Assembly: GCF_001625655.1 (NCBI RefSeq)
Contig: NZ_AUYB01000146.1
Span: 1-64,000, forward strand
Length of the DNA stretch: 64,000 nucleotides
Source: Pseudoalteromonas luteoviolacea DSM 6061
GTDB taxonomy: Bacteria > Pseudomonadota > Gammaproteobacteria > Enterobacterales > Alteromonadaceae
Direction of reading: 5' to 3'
Below are positions 37,263 through 45,672 of the stretch, piece by piece (position 1 is the stretch's first letter; each line of letters starts with the position of its first letter). The position numbers and the translations under genes were made by a program. The notes under the pieces were generated by a model. The model worked only from the letters and a program-made list of their open reading frames with translations. It did not search any database and was not told the DNA's origin.

Positions 37263-37413
37263 ACGATGCTCTTTTAACTCGTTTTCAATTTGCATACTTA
37301 GCGTTCAGACCATTGCCTAATTCAGCAACCAACCTTCTGCAGTATGACTTGGATTACTATCCTCAGACTCAACCACTCAAAACGACAAAAAGAGACCAAC
37401 AGCTAAACCTAAT

Positions 37414-38460
37414 TTAATCTTGGCTTACTGATGCCTCTTCTGTTTTTGCCATTCTTTCGAAAGCAGTCTGTATCTTTTCGGGAATGCGTCGATTAACCTC
37501 TCTAACAGCTTCATCGATAGCTGCTAAAAATGCCTTATTCGAAGCATTTCCGTGACTTTTAACGACAATACCACGCAATCCTACCAGACTTGCTCCGTTA
37601 TACTGGTCGGGGTTCACCTTTTTATAGAGTTTTTTTATCACTGGGCGCAGTAAAAATGCAAGAACCTTGTAAAAAAAGTGTTTTTTAAGTGCATTCGTGA
37701 ATTTTAGCATGATAAGTTTGGCAATTCCCTCGCAAGTTTTCAGCGCAATATTGCCAACAAAGCCCTCACATACAATGACGTCAGATTTACCCGAGAAAAT
37801 ATCGCTGCCTTCACAATAGCCCTGATAGTTTAAATGTTCACATTCGCACATCAGTTTGGCAGCCTGCTTTATCCCGTCATGCCCTTTAATGTCTTCTGCA
37901 CCTATATTAAGCAAGCTCACCTTTGGCTGTGCTTTATCTAGTGCCTCCCCTGCGACAATGGAGCCCATAATCGCAAATTGGAATAAAGTTTCAGGATCGC
38001 AGAGTACGTTTGCACCCAGATCAAGAAGATACACAGGTTGTTTTTTTTCTGTCGGCATTGACGTGATTAAAGCCGGCCGCTTAATACCTGGAAGCATTTT
38101 GAGCACATAGTGTGCCATGGACAACAGTGCGCCAGTATTACCCGAGCTCACACAAGCTTGTGCCTGCCCTGACTTCACTAATTCGAGTGCAATACGCATA
38201 GAGGAATTACGTTTATTTCTTAACGCATGTGCAGGTTCGCAATTATTGGTTACAACTTGCTCACAGTGTTTGACGATAAGCCTAGGATGATCAAGGTGAC
38301 TTTCTTTTTGTAGGGCTTGTCGCAAGACATCTTCATTACCGCATAGTAATAAAGTTAAATTGGGATATTTTTTTACGGCGAGAATTGCCGCAGGAATAGA
38401 TGAACGGGGGCCGTAATCGCCCCCCATCATATCTAACGCAATGGTTAGATTAGTCAGCAT
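37414..38460 (-). CDS. plsX: Phosphate acyltransferase PlsX
   Basis: 348 residues from the ATG at 38460; the TTG just before it is unlikely. Makes acyl-phosphate from acyl-ACP for phospholipid synthesis. LTIALDMMGGDYGP, SSGNTGALLSMA, LNIGAEDIKG and NPDQYNGASLVGLRG are PlsX motifs. Eleven bases after rpmF, clearly the same operon. fabH is not found downstream. Confidence 0.97.
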   Translation of the reverse strand: MLTNLTIALDMMGGDYGPRSSIPAAILAVKKYPNLTLLLCGNEDVLRQALQKESHLDHPRLIVKHCEQVVTNNCEPAHALRNKRNSSMRIALELVKSGQAQACVSSGNTGALLSMAHYVLKMLPGIKRPALITSMPTEKKQPVYLLDLGANVLCDPETLFQFAIMGSIVAGEALDKAQPKVSLLNIGAEDIKGHDGIKQAAKLMCECEHLNYQGYCEGSDIFSGKSDVIVCEGFVGNIALKTCEGIAKLIMLKFTNALKKHFFYKVLAFLLRPVIKKLYKKVNPDQYNGASLVGLRGIVVKSHGNASNKAFLAAIDEAVREVNRRIPEKIQTAFERMAKTEEASVSQD

Positions 38461-38471
38461 CAAGCAATCTC

Positions 38472-38642
38472 TTACTTAGAAATTACTTTAACGCCTTTGT
38501 AGTAACCATCAGCAGTTACGTGGTGACGACGATGAGTCTCACCAGAAACTTGGTCTACAGTTAAAGCTGGTCCGCTGATAGCATCGTGTGAACGACGCAT
38601 GCCACGACGTGAACGTGTCACTTTGCTTTTTTGTACCGCCAT
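38472..38642 (-). CDS. rpmF: 50S ribosomal protein L32
   Basis: 56 residues, too short for ordinary length cut-offs. Reads MAVQKSKVTRSRRGMRRSHD, then SGPALTVDQVSGETHRRHHV and ends GVKVISK: a standard gammaproteobacterial L32. AGGAGA lies upstream. Ten bases separate it from yceD and eleven from plsX, the conserved yceD-rpmF-plsX order. Confidence 0.98.
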   Translation of the reverse strand: MAVQKSKVTRSRRGMRRSHDAISGPALTVDQVSGETHRRHHVTADGYYKGVKVISK

Positions 38643-38652
38643 TAGCCTTCTC

Positions 38653-39177
38653 CTAAGAATCTTTCTTAAGTTGTTTTAAAATCTCAAATGGATTTGGTTT
38701 AGTTTCTTCTGCTTCAATTTCGCCAAAGCTCGCAGGCTTATCAGAAAAAGAACATGAAGCTTCATCATGCATAGGAACTATAGGAATCGCCAAAATCAAT
38801 TCGTCTTCGATTATTTGTCGAAGATTGATTTCGCCTTCTTCATCTAACTCCACCACATCGTAGCTTTCAGGAAGATCTTCCGACTCTGCACCTAATCCGA
38901 CTGGCGAATACGCAAAGTCTTGAGCCAAATCCAACCCTAATTCATCATTACAACGTTGACACAACACAGTTAGCTTAGCTCGAGCTGAGCCTCGAACAAC
39001 CACCAAACCTTGCTGATCAACATCGCAATGAATAGTTACCGCTATTTCACCTACCTGATCCTGCACAACTTGCTGCAGTCGAGAAAGTTCTTCAAGCTTA
39101 ACAATGCCGTCATAACTAGCTCGGCGCTGTGCTGCTCTGCCTGGATCAAGAGTGATGGGAATTTTCACCTTTTGCAT
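38653..39177 (-). CDS. yceD: YceD (DUF177) protein
   Basis: 174 residues, cytosolic. KIPITLDPGRAAQRRASYDG at the start, a Cys-x-x-Cys knuckle (CQRC), and a C-terminal NPFEILKQLK block are typical. DUF177 proteins accompany rpmF almost everywhere and are linked to 23S rRNA accumulation in plants and bacteria; the exact role is unsettled. First gene of the rpmF-plsX-fab cluster. Confidence 0.93.
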   Translation of the reverse strand: MQKVKIPITLDPGRAAQRRASYDGIVKLEELSRLQQVVQDQVGEIAVTIHCDVDQQGLVVVRGSARAKLTVLCQRCNDELGLDLAQDFAYSPVGLGAESEDLPESYDVVELDEEGEINLRQIIEDELILAIPIVPMHDEASCSFSDKPASFGEIEAEETKPNPFEILKQLKKDS

Positions 39178-39298
39178 AGGGGCTGCATCATATAGATTGT
39201 TAGTGGTTTAGTCAAAGTAAAAATAAACTTTCCTATTGTTTTTCGACTACTAACGCTTATCCTTGTGTCAAATATTTAGTTCAGGTACTAATTCGCTT

Positions 39299-39895
39299 AT
39301 GAACACACCTATTATATTAGCCTCAAGCTCACCTTTTAGGCAGCAAATTTTAAAAAAAATTGGTTTACCATTTGATAGTTTCTCACCAGATATTGATGAA
39401 TCACCTATCGCGCTTGAATCTCCTGAAAGTTTGGTGTATCGACTCAGTGAAGCCAAAGCAAAGTCCGCAATTAACAGGTATGAAAAAGGCATTGTGATTG
39501 GTTCAGATCAAGTCGCTGTATTTGATAATCAGATTTTGGGAAAACCTCACACAAAAGAAAACGCTATCAAACAACTGAGCATGTTCAGTGGACAAACGGT
39601 GACATTCTATACTGGGCTCAGTTTATACTGTATCGAAAAAAATAAAAGCATCACTAAAGTCGTTCCTTTTTATGTTCATTTTAGAACGCTCTCCGAGTGC
39701 CAAATTTCTAATTACCTTGACGCAGAACAACCATATAATTGTGCGGGTAGCTTCAAAAGTGAAGGATTGGGTATTTGCTTATTTGAAAAACTCGAAGGAG
39801 AAGATCCAAATACACTTATTGGACTTCCTCTCATCGAATTAACTAAATCTTTAGCCGAGTTTGGTATCGATGTGCTATCGCAGTCCATCGACTAA
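39299..39895 (+). CDS. yceF: Maf-family nucleotide pyrophosphatase, YceF type
   Basis: 198 residues from ATG 39299 (the frame opens 12 codons earlier without similarity). Maf hydrolyses non-canonical nucleoside triphosphates; the YceF subgroup prefers 7-methyl-GTP. LASSSPFRQQIL, the metal-binding GSDQVAVFD and CAGSFKSEGLGICLFEKLEGEDPNTLIGL-type ending (split here) are diagnostic of YceF. Divergent from yceD, 121 bp apart. Its end overlaps the convergent HAD gene by 21 bp. Confidence 0.94.
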   Translation: MNTPIILASSSPFRQQILKKIGLPFDSFSPDIDESPIALESPESLVYRLSEAKAKSAINRYEKGIVIGSDQVAVFDNQILGKPHTKENAIKQLSMFSGQTVTFYTGLSLYCIEKNKSITKVVPFYVHFRTLSECQISNYLDAEQPYNCAGSFKSEGLGICLFEKLEGEDPNTLIGLPLIELTKSLAEFGIDVLSQSID

Positions 39896-40516
39896 CTGGG
39901 CAAATTGACTGGTAATATACCTTGCACCAGCAGCTTTTAATTGCTCGCCTGACGCAACACCAAAGGTAACACCAATCGCATCAACGTTAGCAAGGCGCGC
40001 CATTTCCATATCGATGATGGTGTCGCCAACCATAACCGTATCACATGGTAAAATACCAAGCTCAGACATAATTTGATTCAACATATCTGGGTTTGGTTTG
40101 GACTCAGCTTCATCAGCAGTGCGTGTCGTGACAAAATAGCCAGCCAAGCCTGTCTCTTCCATCAAGCGATTCAAGCCCTGACGACTTTTACCCGTCGCGA
40201 CAGCCACCTTTACACCCTGATCGGTTAATTGCTTTAGCACGTGCTCAACACCATCAAATAAACTGGTTGGCGTCTTGTCTACTTCTTTGTAAACGTGTTT
40301 ATATGTTGCTGCTAACTCACTACTGCGATTAGCTTGCTCCGGAAATAAAGTCTCCAGAGCGTTCTCTAGTGAAAGCCCTATAATACTCTTAGTTTTTTCT
40401 TCACTCTCACGAGGGAACGAATATTGATCAGCAACCGTATTTATAGTGTTAACTATTTTCGGAACTGTATCCATAACAGTTCCATCCCAATCCAGTATTA
40501 CTAACTTATACTTCAT
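39875..40516 (-). CDS. HAD-family phosphatase, Gph-like
   Basis: 213 residues. DWDGTVMDT holds the nucleophile Asp and the acid/base Asp; VATGK is motif II, and VGDTIIDMEMA motif IV. The cap domain is helical (subclass IA). Likely substrates are small phosphates such as phosphoglycolate; not resolvable from sequence. It overlaps the rluC stop by 11 bp, as E. coli-type rluC neighbours often do, and converges on yceF with a 21-bp overlap. Confidence 0.9.
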   Translation of the reverse strand: MKYKLVILDWDGTVMDTVPKIVNTINTVADQYSFPRESEEKTKSIIGLSLENALETLFPEQANRSSELAATYKHVYKEVDKTPTSLFDGVEHVLKQLTDQGVKVAVATGKSRQGLNRLMEETGLAGYFVTTRTADEAESKPNPDMLNQIMSELGILPCDTVMVGDTIIDMEMARLANVDAIGVTFGVASGEQLKAAGARYITSQFAQLVDGLR

Positions 40517-41468
40517 CAGCGGCTCTTAACGTATTTAAGCAAGCGGTCAATGCTTTATCTAATGGCGCCTCAACATGAAGTGTGGTTTCTGTTTTTGGAT
40601 GAAGGAATCGCAACTCACGGGCATGCAAAAACAGCCTTCCGAGGCCTTTTTTACGCATTTGCGCATCAAATGCTTGATCGCCATACTTATCGTCACATGC
40701 AATTGGATGCCCTTTGCATTGTGTGTGAACACGAATTTGGTGCGTACGGCCAGTCACCGGAGAAGCTTGTACTAATGTTGACCCAGCAAAACGCTCTAAC
40801 ACTCTAAATCGCGTGTGTGAGGCTTTACCTTCTTCATGGTCTACACGCACTACCCGCTCACCCGACTTCAGAGTGTTTTTTCTAAGCGGCTCTGTAACAT
40901 TTTTGTGCTTTGCAGACCACTCGCCCGCAACTAAAGCCCAATAGTTCTTCTCCATGGTTTTTTCACGCAGCTGCTCGTGTAGCCCTTTCAATACGGCGCG
41001 TTTTTTTGAGATTAACAGACAGCCTGAGGTATCTCTGTCTAATCTATGCACGAGTTCTAAAGACTTTTCCTGAGGACGCAACGCACGAATAGCTTCAATC
41101 AAACCATAACTCAAGCCACTGCCACCATGCACCGCCATACCAGAAGGTTTATTAATTACAATCAGATACTTATCTTCATACAAGATACAATCTTCTAAGT
41201 TTGCAACCTTATCTAAGTTCTTTGGTACAAACTCACTTTTTTCCGCCGTTTTAATCGGTGGGATCCGTACTACGTCGTCAATCTGTAGCTTGTATACGGG
41301 CTTAACCCTTTTCTTATTGACGCGAACTTCACCCTTTCTCAAGATCTTGTAAACCGCACTTTTTGGCACACCCTTTAAGTGTGTTACTAAAAAGTTATCA
41401 ACACGTTGACCTAGCTGATCTTCGGTGATAGTTACAAAGGTAACTTGTAAAGCATTCTTTTCTGACAT
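40506..41468 (-). CDS. rluC: 23S rRNA pseudouridine synthase RluC
   Basis: 320 residues. S4 domain at the N-terminus (about 15-75), then the RluA-type catalytic domain with the Asp in HRLDRDTSGCLLISK. It modifies U955, U2504 and U2580 (E. coli numbering) of 23S rRNA. The position divergent to rne with a long shared region and the length (319 in E. coli) support RluC rather than RluD. Confidence 0.96.
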   Translation of the reverse strand: MSEKNALQVTFVTITEDQLGQRVDNFLVTHLKGVPKSAVYKILRKGEVRVNKKRVKPVYKLQIDDVVRIPPIKTAEKSEFVPKNLDKVANLEDCILYEDKYLIVINKPSGMAVHGGSGLSYGLIEAIRALRPQEKSLELVHRLDRDTSGCLLISKKRAVLKGLHEQLREKTMEKNYWALVAGEWSAKHKNVTEPLRKNTLKSGERVVRVDHEEGKASHTRFRVLERFAGSTLVQASPVTGRTHQIRVHTQCKGHPIACDDKYGDQAFDAQMRKKGLGRLFLHARELRFLHPKTETTLHVEAPLDKALTACLNTLRAADEV

Positions 41469-42014
41469 TGCCTAATCACTGATTTGAGTAATAATTTAGT
41501 TGCTATCACACAGTTATTAGTGGGATAATCGCCTCGCAAACTTTGCGAGCGTTGCTTTTTATCGCAAATATACTGTCGTGATGCACATCTTGGGTGGAGG
41601 ATCATACAGATCAGAGCTAATATTTCCAAAGCTTTTATCTCCGACTCAGTACAATTATTACGTGTGATTGGCATAAGGTGAAGCGTGTAACAGTTCATCC
41701 ATTACGGCCATACACGACAAACAAGTAAATAGAAGCAAAATTATCGTGTCTTGTGTAGATTTGCGGGTTTGTTTAACCCGAGCGAGTTCTGTAGGCAAAG
41801 TGAAAGCTAATTTTTAACCCGCCTTTGAGAGTAATCAGGCAGTAAGTGTTAAAACAGACTAAGTTCCCTTCTCCCCAGTCGTGAGACTGCATCAGTAACA
41901 GGAACAATTAAACAGCCTGCATTGGCGCACAAGAATGGTGTAAGTTAAATTTATCCGACCAAAATAAAGCTAATTGTTGGTGGGTAAATTAAAGTAAATA
42001 GAGTACATAAGAAT
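41469..42014 (+). promoter_or_regulatory. rluC-rne intergenic region with rne leader
   Basis: 546 bases shared by divergent rluC and rne. CTCGCAA-act-TTGCGAG (41533-41549) is a perfect palindrome near the rluC start. CGGGTT-tgttt-AACCCG (41764-41780) is a stable hairpin within the likely rne leader, about 235 bases before the ATG. E. coli rne has a 361-base leader through which RNase E limits its own synthesis; the length here fits such a leader. No gene is encoded; an 88-codon minus frame covering part of it has no support. Confidence 0.55.
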
Positions 42015-45000
42015 ATGAAACGCATGCTAATCAATGCGACGCAGCAAGAAGAAATGCGCGTTGCACTGGTTGATGGCCAGCGTCTATACGATCTTGATAT
42101 AGAGAGCCCTGGTCACGAACAAAAGAAAGCCAATATTTATAAAGGCAAAATCACTCGAATCGAACCCTCCCTTGAAGCTGCATTTGTAGACTATGGCGCA
42201 GAGCGTCACGGCTTCCTACCTCTTAAAGAAATTGCGAAAACATACTTCCCTGAAGGTTACACTTTCAATGGTCGCCCAAACATCAAAGATGTAATTAAAG
42301 AAGGCCAAGAAGTTATCGTTCAAGTCGATAAAGAGGAACGCGGCCAAAAAGGTGCGGCTTTAACAACTTTTATAAGTGTAGCTGGTAGTTATCTAGTCTT
42401 AATGCCAAACAACCCTCGTGCAGGCGGCATCTCAAGACGTATCGAAGGTGACGAGCGTATAGAGCTAAAAGAAGCTCTAAGTCGCTTAAAGCTACCAAAA
42501 GGTATGGGGCTTATTGTTCGTACCGCAGGTGTAGGTAAGTCATTCGAAGAGTTAGAATACGATTTAAAAGCACTACTTGTGCATTGGCAAGCTATTCAAG
42601 AAGCTGCTGACAGTCGCAAGGCTCCATTTTTAATTCACCAAGAAAGTAACGTAATTTTCCGTGCAATTCGTGACTATTTACGTCGTGATATCGGTGAAAT
42701 CTTGATTGATAAACAACGTGTTTTTGACGAAGCTAAAGCACATATTGAACGCTTCAGACCTGATTTCATCAACCGCGTTAAATTATACAAAAATGATGTA
42801 CCGCTGTTCACTCATTACCAAATTGAAAGTCAAATTGAGTCTGCTTTCCAGCGAGAAGTAAGACTTCCTTCAGGTGGTTCAATTGTAATCGACCCAACTG
42901 AAGCACTCACATCAATCGATATCAACTCGTCAAAAGCGACCAAAGGCGGTGATATCGAAGAGACTGCTTTGAATACAAACTTAGAAGCAGCTGACGAGAT
43001 TGCAAGACAACTTAGGCTGAGAGACTTAGGTGGTTTGATTGTTATAGACTTCATCGATATGACACCTCCTCGTCATCAAAGAGAAGTAGAAAACCGTTTA
43101 AAAGAAGCTGTACGCGCAGACAGAGCCCGAGTTCAAATTGGTAAAATTTCTCGCTTTGGCTTGTTGGAAATGTCTCGTCAACGCCTTCGTCCATCTTTGG
43201 GTGAAGCTAGCCAGCACACTTGTCCTCGCTGTAGTGGTCAAGGCACAATTCGTTCAAACGAGTCAATCGCACTGTCAATCTTGAGATTGATTGAAGAAGA
43301 GGCTATCAAAGAAAATACGGCTCAAGTTAATGCGCAGGTGCCAGTTAAAGTAGGCTCATTCTTATTGAATGAAAAGCGTCGTGCAGTTCAGCGCATTGAA
43401 AAACGACACAATTGCCATGTAGTCATCATCCCAAATCAGCATTTAGAAACTCCGCACTACGAAGTAGTACGTTTGCGTAAAGATGATGTGCCAGAACTTG
43501 CTAGTTATGAACAAGTAGCAGAGCCAGAAGCCGAAGCTGTAGAAATACAAATGGCCCCTGTTGTGCAAAAAGAAGAGCCGGCTTTGAAAGGCGTTCCTAT
43601 GCCATCAGCGCCAGCACCAGCTGCCCAGACATCACCTTCTAAAGCTGCAGCAAAAACAGCACCTGCAAAACCAGTTGAGCAGAAGCCAAGCTTGTTGTCG
43701 CGAGTTGGTAGTTGGTTGAAAGGCCTTTTCTCTGCTGAAGAAGAACAGCCGAAAGAGGAAGAGAAAAAACCACACAATAAGCGTCGTGGCAAGCAAGATA
43801 ACCGTCGTCGCAACCAGCGCCGTAAAGGTAAAGGGCGCAACGAAACTCAAAAAGATGCAAATGCTTCGAATGAGTCATCAAAGAGCGAAACGAAAGAGCG
43901 TAATGAAAATCAAGAACGTTCTGACAATCGCAATAAGCGTCGTCGTCAAAACAATCGCAAGCGCACAGATGGTGATAAAACAAAGAACGTAGCAGTTAAC
44001 GAGCAAAAAGATGAGGCTCAACAGGAAGTTAAAGAAAAACCTGTGAAGCAGCGTCGTCAAAGACGTAATTTACGCAAAAAAGTTCGTATTGAATCTGAGC
44101 AGCAAAACGTGCAGTCACCTGCTGATACTCAGCAAAGTGTCAAAGAGCCAGAGGCACCTAAGGTTGCAGAAACAGCTCCGGTAGTTGAATCTAAGCCTGC
44201 TGCAACATCAGAAGCTGCGGATTCACCAATCACTGAGACTGTGTCAAACTCGAAAGCTCAAGACAAAAACGGTGAGTCTCCTAAAGTGCAAGAGTCTGCG
44301 CCAACTCAGGCTGCAGAAGCAGAGGAAAATGTAGTTATCGCTGAAACTTTGGAATCTGGTGATCAATCATTGATTAATCAAGTTGAAGAAGATCAGGACG
44401 ACAAGCGTGAAGCGAAGACCCGCTCAAGACGCTCTCCTCGTCACCTTAGAGCTGCTGGTCAACGACGTAAGCGTAACGACAATCCGAACCGTTCTTCAAC
44501 TCCAGCATTCGTGCCAGTTGCAGATCAAGCTGCTGCTGAATTTGAAGCACAACAGCGTACGGTTGATAACCAGCCTCAGCATGAGACTGTCCAAGTAGAA
44601 CTTGTAGATACGACACTTGAAAATGTCGAATCGACTCCAGCAACTCAACAAGTACTGCCAGTTGTTGCAAAAGAAACAACTACAGTGGAAGTTGTCGCGG
44701 ATGAAGAAGGTGGTATTCTATCGACACAAGCGACTGAGGTTGAAAGTGAACAAACTGAAACCACAGAACCTGCTCAAGAAGTTGTTGCAGAACAAGCGCA
44801 AGCCGAAACTGCTCAAGTAGCTCCTGTCGAACTAAAAGAGCCACAAACAGAAGTAACGCCAACTGATATTCAAGCGAATGCTGAAGAATCGCAAGTGGAA
44901 GATATACAAATCGATCAGCCTGTAGTAGCAACTTCTAACGAAGAAGCTGATTTGGCACCGTGCGAAGCTGAGCAACCAGTGACTGTAGAGTCTTCTTCTC

Positions 45001-45380
45001 AAGAGGCTCAAATTGAAGCTGTGGAAGAAGCGCCAAAAGCAGAATCAACAGACGTTGTTGAAGATAAAGCTGAGACATATGAAGCGCCTGTTGAAGTTGC
45101 AGAAACGCCACAACCTGAAGCAGCTCCGGAAGCAGTTGAGGTACATCAGGAGGTGGCTACACCTGTGCATACAACATCAGAACGTGTTCGTTTTAACAGA
45201 AGCGCTGCATCACCGATGACTAAAGCAAGTCCAAGTGAAGAGTCTACAAACTCGGTTACACCAAGTGCAATGCCTGACGAATTGCGTACAATTATTCGCT
45301 CCAGCAGTTTAGGCTCAGGCTCCAAAGCACCATCAGCAAGAGCCAGTGCGCAAATGGCATCGCCAGCACCTGTTGAGTAA
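42015..45380 (+). CDS. rne: Ribonuclease E
   Basis: 1121 residues. Essential endonuclease for mRNA decay and rRNA/tRNA processing, scaffold of the degradosome. S1 domain about 38-120; DNase-I-like catalytic site with Asp302 (SIDINSSKATKGG) and Asp345 (IVIDFIDM); Zn-link Cys403-x-x-Cys406. After residue 500 the chain is disordered: amphipathic membrane anchor 559-574 (SLLSRVGSWLKGLFSA), two arginine-rich RNA-binding stretches (about 585-620 and 640-700), a long Glu/Gln/Val-rich acidic tail, and a C-terminal block NRSAASPMTKA ending in PVE, like the E. coli PNPase-binding end. Probably self-regulated through its leader. Confidence 0.98.
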   Translation: MKRMLINATQQEEMRVALVDGQRLYDLDIESPGHEQKKANIYKGKITRIEPSLEAAFVDYGAERHGFLPLKEIAKTYFPEGYTFNGRPNIKDVIKEGQEVIVQVDKEERGQKGAALTTFISVAGSYLVLMPNNPRAGGISRRIEGDERIELKEALSRLKLPKGMGLIVRTAGVGKSFEELEYDLKALLVHWQAIQEAADSRKAPFLIHQESNVIFRAIRDYLRRDIGEILIDKQRVFDEAKAHIERFRPDFINRVKLYKNDVPLFTHYQIESQIESAFQREVRLPSGGSIVIDPTEALTSIDINSSKATKGGDIEETALNTNLEAADEIARQLRLRDLGGLIVIDFIDMTPPRHQREVENRLKEAVRADRARVQIGKISRFGLLEMSRQRLRPSLGEASQHTCPRCSGQGTIRSNESIALSILRLIEEEAIKENTAQVNAQVPVKVGSFLLNEKRRAVQRIEKRHNCHVVIIPNQHLETPHYEVVRLRKDDVPELASYEQVAEPEAEAVEIQMAPVVQKEEPALKGVPMPSAPAPAAQTSPSKAAAKTAPAKPVEQKPSLLSRVGSWLKGLFSAEEEQPKEEEKKPHNKRRGKQDNRRRNQRRKGKGRNETQKDANASNESSKSETKERNENQERSDNRNKRRRQNNRKRTDGDKTKNVAVNEQKDEAQQEVKEKPVKQRRQRRNLRKKVRIESEQQNVQSPADTQQSVKEPEAPKVAETAPVVESKPAATSEAADSPITETVSNSKAQDKNGESPKVQESAPTQAAEAEENVVIAETLESGDQSLINQVEEDQDDKREAKTRSRRSPRHLRAAGQRRKRNDNPNRSSTPAFVPVADQAAAEFEAQQRTVDNQPQHETVQVELVDTTLENVESTPATQQVLPVVAKETTTVEVVADEEGGILSTQATEVESEQTETTEPAQEVVAEQAQAETAQVAPVELKEPQTEVTPTDIQANAEESQVEDIQIDQPVVATSNEEADLAPCEAEQPVTVESSSQEAQIEAVEEAPKAESTDVVEDKAETYEAPVEVAETPQPEAAPEAVEVHQEVATPVHTTSERVRFNRSAASPMTKASPSEESTNSVTPSAMPDELRTIIRSSSLGSGSKAPSARASAQMASPAPVE

Positions 45381-45406
45381 ACACAGTTAGGAAATACCTA
45401 ATCGAC

Positions 45407-45434
45407 AAAACCGGCCACAACTGTGGCCGGTTTT
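45407..45434 (+). terminator. Intrinsic terminator of rne
   Basis: AAAACCGGCCACA and TGTGGCCGGTTTT (12 usable pairs) followed by two further T and GTG. Confidence 0.95.
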
Positions 45435-45619
45435 TTGTGAACCTTTCTCTAAGTTAGACTCAATTCCTTTCTACCGACGTCTCTTTCATTGTCATCAATA
45501 GGTGAAGTGCTTCTAAAAGCGTTAGATTAACGCTCTCAATATAAAACGTAGCTTTTTAGATAAACATAGTGGAAACGACTGTGTTATACAGTGATAAATG
45601 GAATGGGATTAGCTGTTCA

Positions 45620-45652
45620 TCAGGTTATATATTTTAAAAATATATAACCTGA
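45620..45652. repeat. Perfect 16-bp inverted repeat (33-bp palindrome)
   Basis: TCAGGTTATATATTTT and its exact complement flank a single A. It ends 20 bases from the stop of the transglycosylase gene, and as RNA from the minus strand would form a long stem with no T-run. It may act as a 3' stabilising or terminating hairpin, or as a protein-binding palindrome. Confidence 0.85.
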
Positions 45653-45672
45653 CTAAGTAGAGATTGAGCGGA

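Noticed and set aside
37263..37413. A possible fabH remnant between plsX and fabD
   Set aside because: No fragment of a KAS III sequence is visible in any frame of the 151 bases.
41432..41698. 88-codon minus frame before rluC
   Set aside because: It overlaps the rluC start, has no ribosome site and runs through the probable rne promoter region.
43505..44060. Long antisense frames opposite the RNase E tail
   Set aside because: They arise from the biased Lys/Arg/Glu/Gln codons of the disordered tail; their products are Leu/Phe/Cys-rich with no ribosome sites.
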